DNA of 64,000 nucleotides from Gibbula magus. Taxonomy: Eukaryota; Mollusca; Gastropoda; Trochida; Trochidae. The position numbers were made by a program, and so were the translations under genes. Shown in pieces: positions 34,640 to 45,254 of the stretch. The first letter of the stretch is position 1. Every line of letters begins with the position of its first letter. The stretch lies in the NCBI GenBank assembly GCA_936450465.1, contig OW388300.1, positions 42,068,358-42,132,357 on the forward strand. The letters are read 5' to 3'. The notes beneath the pieces are model-generated. The model had not been told where the DNA came from and did not search any database. It saw nothing but the letters and a program-made list of their open reading frames with translations.

Positions 34640-37062
34640 TGTTTCAGCGCTTTGCGGGAATTAAATCAAGCCCTGTTATCTTGCGTCGCTTAGCTCGACA
34701 TACCGCATCTGCAATCTCTTGTAATGTTATGTCCGAGGTAAAATTCTTTATATCAAAGGTAACTGTAGGTTTGACACTATCCAACTCCCAACTCCTTGAG
34801 AACACGTGAATGTTGATACTTATCAAAATTCACACAATCATCGAACAAAGAACTGTATTTATCCTCCCATGTCTTCAAAACAGCCGCTTGTCTGAAGTCA
34901 CAGCACTGTTACACAATACTTCCCAGGGGAAGTCACTGCCTATGCCTATTTTGCTTATTGTCTTCCAACAATCTTATCTAATCTTATCAAGTACACGTTG
35001 CTGTTCAGAAGCCTGATATTGCCTTTTACTTTGACGCAAAATTCTTGTCTGGCACTGATAAAGTTTGATTTTAGGCCCTTCTTCCGAAAAGGAGATTTAC
35101 ATTTTAGCCAGACGCGTTTGGCCTCACAGGCATTATCCCAAAGAATTTGCAGATCATCACACCAATAGAGTTTAGCAAATGTTTTACGTTTATGAGTTTT
35201 CACACCTGACGAATTCACACTTCGGCACATTTCTTTAATTCAAAATGCTTAAAGTTAATCAAATCTGTATAACCTTCGTTGACATTGAGCTCGATGTTAA
35301 GTTTGTTTTCAATTCGGCTGATGGTAGCATTCAATTCATTTATGGATTCTTCATTACACAAAAAGAGTTATTTTATCTGTTCTGAATCGAGAAGATTATC
35401 ACTCTGAGAAAGAACCTCCCTTGGTAACGATATTACCAACGTAAGCACAGAATAATCCGGTATGCAATCAGGTACATTCCCAGCATTAATAAGTGAAGAC
35501 ATAGTTGAAACATTAAATGACTTAAAAGCAGATACATGTTCATGGGTAGTTACACATAATCAACAGTTACGTAAACACATATTGCTTTGTATCAACAAAT
35601 CTAAAAACAAAACACCATAAGCATTTTCACACTTGGCAATAACGGTCCTTTCTGGAATACAATCTACGCCTTTAATATAGTATTGCTCGCTGCCCAACCT
35701 GGAATTAAAATTCCCACACGCACAAAGTATGTCGTCATTCTGGAACATGTAAATATTTTCTAAAAGGTTTTCCCAAAAAATTTCCCTATCAACAATACGA
35801 GTTGAACATTTCGGAGGCAAATAACAAACACATTGAATAATATTAAAATCTGGATCATACTTTTATGAGAGTTTATACCAGATGATATCGTCACTGTCAC
35901 TGTCTAAAACTGTTACCTTTTAATAATGAGTCTCTAAAGAAGGCTCCCACGCCCCCTGATCCTCGTCTCGCTTTGCTGTTTACCTGGCGACGATTATTCA
36001 CGATCCACGGGTATCCAGGAACATGTAGTGTAGCTCCATTTCTCAGGATTGTTTCACAAACTCTGAAAACATCGACATCAGTACTCTTTAGAACATATTC
36101 CCTAAATTCACTTTTCTTATTATTTCCCCTTCATCAGCCCCTGCATTCCAAAAGCTCAGCCGCAGGGACCCCTAATCTCGAGATTGTTACCGGCTTCTTC
36201 TCATGGAACCGCAGAGATCCCTGCTTACCGTGACGAACTCATCAGCTGATAATTAAACTGTTTTCAAAGTAAATGTTCGAAAACTCACGGCTGTTTTTTA
36301 GATTGTTCTTGCCTTAAAGTAGTTTTCTACACAGTGAAAACCACTACACCTGGTTTATCGCCGCTGCGTTTCTTCCTCGTAGCATTTACCACATCCATGT
36401 CCGATAATTTCAATCCGTCCCGTATGACTCTTGTCACCGCCTTGACAGGTCACCCTGTCATCTTTCACTTCCCGCTTGTTGGTAAGTAAATTTCACTCGA
36501 TAAGTTTTAAATCAGTGTCCTTTGTACCGCACAGCTTAACCACATCCGAGTATTTACTTTCCAATGATCGACACTTTTCAGAAAGCGAAGCACATACCTC
36601 AGTATTGCGTTTGACTTCGACAGAATGGTCACTTCATTCTGTTACCTCGTAGTCTTGTTTTATTTGTTGAGCAATGTTTTAATCTCAGAATCAAATTCAC
36701 ACTTCAGCTCAGATTTGAGTTTATCCGTTTCTGTTCGAACAATCTGTGTAAACTGACTCATTATTTCAGCTTCTAAATCACCCAACCTCTGATCTAGCTT
36801 GCGAGAGAATGAGCTCTGCATAGTAGTTATTGCAGCTAGGATATCAGGGTTTGACACCGAGTCGACCATATGACGTTCGACTGTGGTATGAGAGTTCAAA
36901 CTTTCACTAGCAACGGTCTTCTTGCCACATTTGCCACTTTCAATAACGTTCTGTTTTTTGGGGGCGGACGGTTCACACTCATCGATGGTTGTTATTCATA
37001 CACTTTGTTGGGATACAACGTTGTCAACATAGTTCATCGCTTCGAGTGTTTCACTCATTTTA
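34640..37062 (-). pseudogene. Decayed LINE related to the 13.7-18.8 kb element
   Basis: Minus-strand fragments in element order: ORF1 start near 37059 and coiled coil (36899-36660, ILAAITTMQSSF), endonuclease start (SFWN near 36155), CGNFNSRLGSEQ block (35820-35560), a pre-RT segment (35230-34955), and the first RT segment (34826-34644, AKRRKITGLDLIPA). Everything after that RT segment is missing. Frames are broken by many stops and indels. Residue identity with the intact copy is only partial, so it is a related older family rather than a recent copy. It lies in the putative first lectin-gene intron. Confidence 0.8.
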
Positions 37063-37999
37063 ATTATATATTGTGAACAAAGTTTTTTCTTTAAATTTCG
37101 GCACAAAATACAAAAGTTCAATAGTCTATTGATAAAAATCACCTTCAGTGTGAAAATTTCCGATGAAATGACTTTGATTTTATACGATTCGATATAATGA
37201 TTTTGCAGAAATCCCCAACCACGATTTCAATTATTTAAATGCATAATTTCTAAAGAGATCTTAATGTTTTGCAAGACATATTCTCTTTCTATTAACACTA
37301 CACTCAACCGCAAAAGAAACGCCACTTCATTTTTAACAGTGTTACAGAATGCTGTTACTGCTGCCGGAGAAAGTCGATGTTGAATGCTTTTAGGGATTTG
37401 ATTTAATAAAGAGGTACTCGCTATTTCATAGTGTAATACCATTATATAATATATTTTTCTGTCTGTTCAATTACAATTGGGGTGTTGAACAAGCTTTTTC
37501 AAAATGACTAGAATGTTTGGCATTTAACTATAAACTAATCATTAAATGGAGAAATTTAATTGATAAAAGATGGTGTCGATATAAATAATCTTCTTGGATA
37601 TAAAATTGTTGACGCGTTTTCAATAGCAAATATACATGATAATATCTGTTGTGTTCATTTTACCATTATTTAAGCACAGTACATGTTATAATTAAACATA
37701 TAACAAGTTGCTATAACTATCAATGTTTATATCTTACATGCACTTCCAGCCAGTAATGACAAACGTCGTTGTTTTTCTTTCTTTAAAATACATCATTGTC
37801 TTATTGTAGATATTACATAAGTCATGCGGTTACATAATCTTCGTTATGTAGGAAGATGAAAATCGTCAGGTTTAAAAATGTAAAACCGGTGTCTAATTTC
37901 AAACATGAACCCACTGTCCTATAAATGTGCACAAGAACGTGGTCAAACTCCATTTCCACATTCACAGAGACTTTCTGGAACATGGAATAACACTTTGAG
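37063..37999. other. Intron-like stretch without recognised gene
   Basis: AT-rich. CACTCAACCGCAAAAGAAAC at about 37302 is the left end of the TA-flanked MITE family seen at 4984. The matching right end was not found. Confidence 0.4.
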
Positions 38000-38048
38000 G
38001 ACAACAAGGTCGTCTATTACAACCCAAGCTGTTTGGCAAAAACCTGCG
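38000..38048 (+). CDS. PAN/C-type-lectin gene, possible small exon 2
   Basis: 49 bases between an AG (CACTTTGAG|G) and a strong donor GCG|GTAAGT encode VVYYNPSCLAKTC in the frame that fits the phase-0 end of exon 1, and leave phase 1 for the next exon. The two cysteines would suit the end of the PAN-like domain. The upstream polypyrimidine tract is poor, so the 5' boundary is uncertain. Confidence 0.3.
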
Positions 38049-38794
38049 GTAAGTCGGATTATTCTAAACTGAAGAAAGGGAAAAAATAATGAAAATAAAT
38101 TGAAATCACATTAACATTTGCAACACAAGTCGATTTCATTACATTAACAGTTTAGCACTTGTAATCTACAAGACTACTGTAAAGTCGTATACGAAAAGAA
38201 AGGACTGTTTTAAAATATCCTTTGAGCTGATTAAATTTTTAATTTGATGTATTTACTGACGGAGAGTGCTGTTTATGTTTCTGCTTGCTTCAGCCCAGAG
38301 AACCTCTTTGGAATCAACCAAATGGTAACTACATCATGTTATTTTAATACAAATTTATTAATATCAATGTAGCTATCTGTGGGTGTGCACAAATGAAACT
38401 CTATTTTGACTATCTGTTCTCTGAACATAAATTATTCAATCACAACTGACAAAATGTCAATTTCTAAACAGCAAGTTCTCACAACTACACATTTTCTGAG
38501 ATTCTTGCTGCACGTGAAACATGGGTACATGTTTAAAAACCAATGAAAATGCGACAACTGACAACAAATGATGAGGCAATTGCCAGTTTCATTTACGCCT
38601 TTAGCCCATTTAAAGACGCAATTTTATGGATAATGTCGACATAATGTTCCGAAAGTCATAATGTTTGTACCAAATTATGCTGTTGATTAGTTTTGACATT
38701 GAAAATGACATACTTTCGCTGTCTAAACGATTATTCTAAATAAAGTCATTGTCTTACTGTAAAATCTCTCTAATAATGAATAGAATAATTGAAG

Positions 38795-38920
38795 GTCATA
38801 TCATCCAAGAAAACATGTTTTATTTCAAAGATCTATCAAGTCCTGATGGAAAAGGGAAGTCCGTCTCTACGACTACTGAAACTCCAGAAAGGAAGACGCG
38901 CAGTGTTCGTGAATTGGAAG
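38795..38920 (+). CDS. PAN/C-type-lectin gene, exon 3 (linker)
   Basis: Ends at GAAG|GTATGT (phase 1) and encodes ENMFYFKDLSSPDG followed by a Ser/Thr/Lys-rich linker (STTTETPERKTRSV). The acceptor is either GAAG|GTCATA (38795) or CAAG|AAAAC (38810); both keep the frame. A Thr-rich linker between a PAN-like and a lectin domain is usual in such proteins. Phase 1 matches the next exon exactly. Confidence 0.45.
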
Positions 38921-39309
38921 GTATGTTGTCATAGATACCATCAACAGGTACGTACATGTATCAAGCTTATGTGACAGCAAAATGTTCCGCGAAATTCTGG
39001 CTAGGCGATACCACAAACTCTACCTTTTCTAATCCTTGCTCATTTGCAGAGCCTCCATCGAGTACTATGAACTTTATTCATTTCTTGATTAAAATCTGAT
39101 GAATTAAATAACTTGACAGCGTACTTTCGCTGTAACTATACTAAAGTATGTTTAAGAACATATATAACATGTTTATTAATTATTGTTAAGGAATGCTTGA
39201 GAACATATATACTATTATACATATTACTTAATGCCATCGACACCAACGATACCGAAATTTTATTCTATATCGATTTATTTTCCGAATAAATGGCCGAATA
39301 AATACATAC

Positions 39310-39926
39310 TTAAAGATACATCCATTGTATTTCATAACGTTGTGGCTGAAATACCTGCAATCATAAGATATGTGCTGATTGAAGTTCAAATAAGTTCACT
39401 CAACTTGCATATTCATCCACAATCGCAAAATATCATCATAGTTACTAGGTTCTAATTAAAATTGAGCAACGCCATTATTACACATGTACAAGAACCGAAA
39501 CTACACGTCCCATTTACATGCACAGTAGTCAAAGACCTATTTAACATTATCAACCTAAAGTTGTCTCTTTGTCTGGTGTACATGTATATGAGTTTCCAAA
39601 ATTACGTTTGACCAATTGACGCGTGCCACACGATGTGCATTGTCCGGTTTTCGATCAAAAATCGACAATTTTACCTTTATATCGTCACTATACTAAATCG
39701 ACTATCATCAAAATGGAAATTTTCGGTAACAGTCAGTACTTCAGTCAGTCAGTCAGTTTGAGTAATTGACGCGCGCCAAGCGCGTTGCATTGTCCCGTTT
39801 TCGATCAGAAATCGATACTTATATCGTCAATATACTGAGTAAACTATCATCAAAATGGCAATTTTCGGCAACAGTCTTCTCGAAAGATGACCATCATTTA
39901 TTACGTTTGACATATGTGACCCTAAC
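39310..39926 (-). mobile_element. Second copy of the TTAA element, inverted and partial
   Basis: Starts TTAAAGATACATCCATTGTA followed by TTTCATAA, matching the right end of the 16171-16659 element in reverse. The 39.6-39.93 kb part, reversed, matches its left interior (GTGACCC, GACTGTT, CATTTTGATGATAGT). Its left TIR is lost. A ~130-base unit is tandemly doubled inside (39590-39710 and 39754-39880). Confidence 0.65.
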
Positions 39927-40127
39927 TAAGCGGCGATTAGGCAGGTACGATAAATGGTGGCTACTCTAAGCCCAAATATGGGTGCGTAAATACTTTGCTA
40001 AGCACTTTTAGTTCAAACTTCGTTGTTTGATGCATAAAAGTATTAGATAGTTATGTCATCTAGATACACAAGGTTAACAATAAAGCAAAATCAACACATA
40101 AGACGTGTTTGTGTTTATGCTTGTGAC

Positions 40128-40615
40128 TTAAAAGGGCAGTAGCGCGTTTGTAATTTTTCGGTGAAATAAGTCGATGAAATGTATTTGAAAATTAATGTCG
40201 CCAATAGTAAAACACCCTTCTCTCTTTGGAAAATCAAGTTAAAAAATAAGTGTACATGGTACAGTTTAAGATCAAATGTAAATGTATGTGTGTATGTTTG
40301 TATGTTTGTATGTATGTATATAAGTAAAAATGTATACTCATATGCCGCTGCCTGGGGCCTGAGTGTAAATAAAGTTCAGTTCAGTTCAGTTCCGTAAAGC
40401 CATGGGAATCGTTTTTGTCATACGAAATAATAAAAAGTGTTCACAATAAAATGGCCGCCATGCATGTTTTGCTTTATACGCAACACCGTTATTACCACTT
40501 CGGATAATTGGTTTGTGTAATAAGATGTTTTACCATATAAAATAAATATAAATGACATAAACTATCATTATAAATGGAACATTTGAAACAATAAAATTTG
40601 CTACTGCCCCTTTAA
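40128..40615 (+). mobile_element. MITE family A, copy 3, with inserted retro-tail
   Basis: TTAAAAGGGCAGTAGCGCG at the left, GCTACTGCCCCTTTAA at the right. The middle is interrupted at about 40262-40393 by a TGTATGTTTGTATG-rich piece ending AATAAAGTTCAGTTCAGTTC, which looks like the 3' tail of a SINE or LINE with a (TTCAG)n end. Confidence 0.7.
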
Positions 40616-41049
40616 AATACCAAAGTTTTACCCACGACAATAAAACACAGGCGGTCAATGGGAGCGTCAGTTAGAGCGTCGCTTAGCAAATTACGTTATA
40701 TTTTTACGTCACTATGAATAGTGAATTGGTACTACGACGGGAGGCATTAATATTTTCAAAATATAGTATTTACAAATAACATAATATTTCCACGGTTTTT
40801 ATATAAAAGCGAGTAACTGTTTAAGGGCATCTCATATGAGAAATAGAAGACTCGTTGTTGTGCTTTATCATAGAAAACATAGCAGAGAGGATAAAACACT
40901 CAGGGCTGCGCCCTTCGTGTTTGATGCTCCCTGCTATATTGTATTCAACGATAAAACACGCCAACTCGTCTTCTATTTCTTAATTAACTTGTGACATTTT
41001 TACATGTGATTTTTTACTGTGACTATTTTACTTTATTCTATATTTGCAG

Positions 41050-41259
41050 TCATATGTAAAGAATCTAGAGAGTACAGCTTCGTTACCTTTGAGAAGTATG
41101 GCCAACGTGGAAAACCAATGTGTCTCCTATTTAATCACAAAATCGGAGGGGCTGTGCAGTGGGCCACTGCTAACGACATGTGTGTAGGACAAGGGGCAAG
41201 ACTTGTCGTCATTCATAATAAGATGGAATACAAAACAGTCAAACGTATTCTCAAAAATG
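41050..41259 (+). CDS. PAN/C-type-lectin gene, exon 4 (first half of lectin domain)
   Basis: Acceptor TATATTTGCAG|TC and donor AATG|GTAAAT bound 210 bases, phase 1 on both sides. The product has the N-terminal half of a C-type lectin-like domain: MCLLFNHKIGGAVQWATAND, then CVGQGARLVVIHNKMEYK, the W..A...C...GA.L..I pattern of the first long helices. Long-form N-terminal cysteines are present (ICKE). Confidence 0.75.
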
Positions 41260-41279
41260 GTAAATGAAAAGGGCAATGG

Positions 41280-41700
41280 TTAATTAACCGATGAAGTATG
41301 TCTCTCTCCTAAGGGTCGGGAGTTCCCGCCAGCGTCGGCGTTAGCGTTGACGTCGGCGATTTCATCGTTTCCGGAGCATATCTCCAAAACAACTTGACCA
41401 ATCTTCACCAAATTGTATACACTATCTCTTTATTCGTTTGTTTCCATGGTAACAATTTGGACTTTGAATGTTTTGGTTTGTTTCCAGAGCATATCTCTAA
41501 ATCTGTTTGACATTTCTCCATCAAATTTGGTATACTGTTTCTCCATATCGTTTTTATGTGACTTTGTGGAGTTTGTTGCTATTTCAGTGGAAACAATGTA
41601 ATGCGGACTTTGTCTTTTGAAGAGTAGGGTTTGTTTCCGGAGCATAACTCTACAGCTACTAGACCAATACTCACCAAATTTGGTATACCGCCTCCCCATA
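41280..41700 (+). repeat. Tandem repeat, three ~115-base units
   Basis: Each unit has GTTTCC(G/A)GAGCATA, CTC(C/T)A, then TCACCAAATT(T)GGTATAC or a close variant. It lies in the lectin-gene intron. Similar units occur widely in marine invertebrate genomes, by recollection. Confidence 0.6.
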
Positions 41701-42239
41701 TAATTTAGATGAGCAGTTTAGGGGTTTTAACTTATTTTCAATTCTATTCTAAAAATGAATTGTTTGATCTTAAGGTGTTATCGGGAATGGGGAAGACATC
41801 TGATTTTACAAATAAAAATACCTTCTAGTTCTTCTCGGGAGGCCTTATATCTGGTGATTCCCTCCTCTATACCCTGCTTGGATATCTTATACAGTTTATG
41901 TGGTTCCGAGTGTAAAATCTCGTGAAACCGAGAGATAATATTGCCATCCAGAGCAAGTATTAGGTTCAAATTTATTTATAAATTATTCTAATTTCTGCAC
42001 AAATTTCAAGTTTCCTGTCAATTTAAAAAAAAAACTTTTGTATTGCATCTTAATTTCTATTTCTCCTTTATTTATAAATTAATTTTAATGTTTACAATAT
42101 TTCCTAGTTTTATACGTCTGTAGGTTAATATGAGTAGGTTCATTATCCCATTACCAATCATAACGTTAATGAGACAACAAACCTGCCTAAACAAAAGAGA
42201 CATCGGCAAAAGAAAAAATAAGAAGCAATTCCATCTTTC

Positions 42240-42900
42240 TACTTTGGAATACCCGTCTCACACTCGAGTGAGTGAATTATTGTTTAACGCCACTTGGGCA
42301 ATATTGCAGCCATTAGTGTCTCACACTCGAGACAAAAGGTGTTGCATACTCCTGCTTATTCTCTTCCCACAGAGGTTACTCCCCTCAGATTTCCGATCCT
42401 AAACTCTGTTCTATATAGCTTGAAATCGAGAGCAGAAGCAAACTTCCCTAGCGGAGAAAAGCGGCCATGTCGACCGAGTGGTTTCAAAAATCTAGGCAAT
42501 TTACTCTTAAAGGTCTTGCTCATTAGCATATGCCCTTCGAATATGTGTGATGTAAATGAAATGTTCTTGGTAGTTGTCTCTGATCTGGTCTTCTCTATTC
42601 ATTAGCATATTTATGATCAATAGTTATAAAAAAAAATCAAAAAAGCTTATTTCGTGGAAAACACATTAAACGTGAAAACGTTTATCTAACGTTTATTTTA
42701 TCATAATGACGGGTCATTGGCAAATGTCACTTTTACAACGGCGTCGCTGATTGCACAACTAGATTCAATCAGGACTCTCTCTCGGTCTGTCCTTGATTTC
42801 AAGCGAAAAAGAACAGAGGTTAGGATCGAAATATGAACATGATGAAGGGAGTCACCTCTGTGGGAAGAGAATGACACCTGCTGGAGAATAATTGAATTTG
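42240..42900. repeat. Inverted repeat
   Basis: Arms at about 42327-42450 and 42760-42890 share TCTCTTCCCACAGAGGT, CGATCCTAA, CTCTGTTCT and CTTGAAATC in opposite orientation, with ~310 bases between. A fold-back element is likely; the 90-103 residue frames are by-products. Confidence 0.6.
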
Positions 42901-43149
42901 GAATGGAATTTCTAACATTGCTTATTGGCAATCTAAATAAATTTAGATCAACAAGTTGTTTATATTAGGTTATACCGTGTTGATCTAACATCTACCAATG
43001 CACAAGGCTGTCCCGTTCAACTTTGATATTTCGCGGCTAAGCCGATCACAAAAGAGGCCTCATCTCGCAAGATCTTTCTCAAACCTCCCAACATATGTAG
43101 CCATTGTACGGTGAAAGGAGTAATAAACTGTCATTCGGAAAGCATCGAG

Positions 43150-43465
43150 CTACCCAAGGCCAAACTTCGAGGCTGCGTTCGTTTAGAACTTAGTGTGTCG
43201 CACGTGCGATTAAAATCCTTATCAAACGACCCTTGCGTCACTTTCGTGTGCACTGTTGAGTCACTCGGAAGCCCCTCATGCTAAATCGAGGAGGAAAGTC
43301 GTGAGAGTAACGGAAGTACGTCATTTGACGAGGTGTTCGTGTATATTCTTCCTGAAATTCTTCAAAGGCACTGAAAAGTTGGTACAGTAATGAGAGGCAA
43401 ATATCCATAATCCATATTCATAATATGTGTCTCTCATTATATTCTTCCTAACCCTCCGACTTACA
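43150..43465 (+). repeat. Dispersed repeat, copy 2 (other copy at 1.84 kb)
   Basis: Same word order as 1835-2060, with about 100 extra bases between TATTCTTCC and a second ATTCTTCC, suggesting an insertion flanked by that octamer. Confidence 0.6.
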
Positions 43466-43604
43466 TACATGAACACACAGGGGCTGGTATTGCTGTAAAC
43501 AATACTCCTTAAAACACAAATTTCGTCCTCTGACAGCCACCTACATATACATAAATAAAGGGATGTAACGCACCCAAACACCCCTTCTCGTTCCGGGCCG
43601 AATT

Positions 43605-43725
43605 CAGGCTACCTATATATCTACCTACCTATGTAAGATATAAAGAAGGTATGCCACTGTCCGCCATCATGATTCCTGGCATAAGAAATGGGAATGGTTT
43701 TACAGGCTCAAATATTCGTAGATGG

Positions 43726-43767
<42 letters not shown>

Positions 43768-44203
43768 ACTAAACGATGTCCCGTTTGATAACATGTTTAT
43801 GAAACGAGTGGATGGTTCGATATTTTAACGAGCGAAAGGTTTTTATGAATCGAGTGGATGGTTCGGTGTTTTAACGAGCGAAAGCGAGTTAAATACCGAT
43901 GCAATTCACGAGTTTCATAAACATGTTATCAAACGGGACCGAGTTTAGTATTTTATTTATTACTCAATGATGTTAATAGCAGAGATAGAAAATCGTTTTT
44001 AGTGACGTTTACTTGCAAATAGATGACCCGCTATTGCAGTTGCGCGGCTTACATTGTGACGTCAACCAAAAACGACTGTGACATCACGCGCCGATTATGA
44101 CGTTATGGCAGCACGCGTGTGTGTAACCAACTCAATGTTTTCTAATGAGTGATCTCACCACGGTTGAGTAATAATTAGGTGTATATTTAGGGTCTGGCGC
44201 CTG
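43605..44203. mobile_element. Composite: fold-back MITE split by a hairpin element
   Basis: Outer pieces (CTACCTATGTAAGATATAAA to GTCCGCCATC; then TATATTTAGGGTCTGGCGCC) match the 12837-13110 MITE. Between them lie an AT run (43729-43763), a hairpin with 30-base arms (43766-43951; GTCCCGTTTGATAACATG and its reverse), and a block bounded by TTATTACTCAA/TTGAGTAATAA with three TGACGTCA-like sites (44057, 44079, 44098). Confidence 0.6.
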
Positions 44204-44456
44204 TGCATTCAACAGTAACATTGACCGAGTTAGAGATGTATAGCACCTGTTGTTTTAAGGGATTATGCCGCTTGACTGGTTTAATTACCCTAAACAAAAG
44301 GGCTGGGTAGGTGGGAAGATCGCCTTTCTGTTATGTGTAATTCTGAAATATTATTATATTACACTCTCAGGGATGTTTTAACAATACTCGTGCCAGTAAA
44401 ATGATAGTTTACAGTTGCTCGTGTTGTAAAAACAATATGACATCCCTGCTTGGGTA

Positions 44457-44971
44457 TTAAAGGGCAGTAGCGCGTGTTTTTTCGCAGAAAAACACCCTTC
44501 TCTCTTCTGAAAATCAAGTTGAAAATGAGTGTACATGGTACGGTTCAACTTCCAAACGCAAGGTATAACTCTTACCAGTCTGCATTACTGGCTGATTTAA
44601 GCACTGCGGTATTTACCTCGCTTTGTTGTGCCTAGATAGTGAATCGCTGCACCAGAAATGCATAGTGGGCCTTGATTTCTAAGCACAGATTTCTTAAGGA
44701 AATACTGCAAGGCCTAAATCAGCCAGTTATGGAGACTGGCAAGAGTTATGCCTTGCTTTGGGATGTTGGGTACGGTTAAGTCTTGGGAATCGGTTCTGAA
44801 ATTCGAAATAATGGAATGTATTCACAATACAATGGCCGCCATGCATTTTTTTCTTTTTGCGCAACAATCGTTAATTGATGTGTGTAATAAGATGTTTTAC
44901 CCTCTAAATTTATTATAAAAGGGAAATTTGAAAAATTAAATTTGGCAAAATACGTGTTACATCCCCTTTAA
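44457..44971 (+). mobile_element. MITE family A, copy 4
   Basis: TTAAAGGGCAGTAGCGCGTG at the left and ACATCCCCTTTAA at the right with TTAA at both ends. Interior shares AACACCCTTCTCTCTT and AATGGCCGCCATGCAT with the others. Interrupted by 44555-44768. Confidence 0.7.
44555..44768. mobile_element. MITE family C, copy 2, nested
   Basis: Ends CAAGGTATAACTCTTACCAG and CTGGCAAGAGTTATGCCTTG form ~20-base inverted repeats; inner CTGGCTGATTTAAG / CTAAATCAGCCAG continues the symmetry. It sits inside MITE family A copy 4. Confidence 0.7.
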
Positions 44972-45021
44972 TCTCCATTTTTCTTCCACCTGGCGTATAA
45001 TCTTCTTGACTATATTTTCAG

Positions 45022-45254
45022 ATGGTGGCGGTATCTTATCAATGTTTCAACGACAAATTGAGAGAAGAATTTGGCTTGGAATGAAAGGCGACACTTGGAT
45101 TGACGGAAGCAAGAAAAAATTCGTCAAGTTTGCTAGCGGCAGGGATGAGAAGGGGTTAAAAACATTGTGTTTGACGATGCAATTTTGGGGTAAACATTTG
45201 ATGGAGTATTCGAAATGTACAAGTGCCAATTTCTATGTTTGCCAGAAGATTTAG
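45022..45254 (+). CDS. PAN/C-type-lectin gene, last exon (second half of lectin domain)
   Basis: Acceptor TATATTTTCAG|AT in phase 1 continues exon 4. The product has RRIWLGMKGDTWIDGS (the WIGL-like core), then LCLTMQFWG, CTSANFYVCQKI and TAG: the conserved Trp/Gly strand and the last two cysteines. No EPN or QPD sugar-specificity triplet or WND calcium motif is visible, so carbohydrate binding by the classic calcium site is doubtful. An ATTAAA at about 45391 could serve for polyadenylation. Confidence 0.78.

Noticed and set aside
42130..42605. 90-103 residue plus-strand ORFs
   Set aside because: They lie within an inverted repeat and show no domain or splice context.
45047..45229. Minus-strand ORF opposite the last lectin exon
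   Set aside because: Shadow of the C-type-lectin exon, which has cysteine/tryptophan motifs and proper splice phase.
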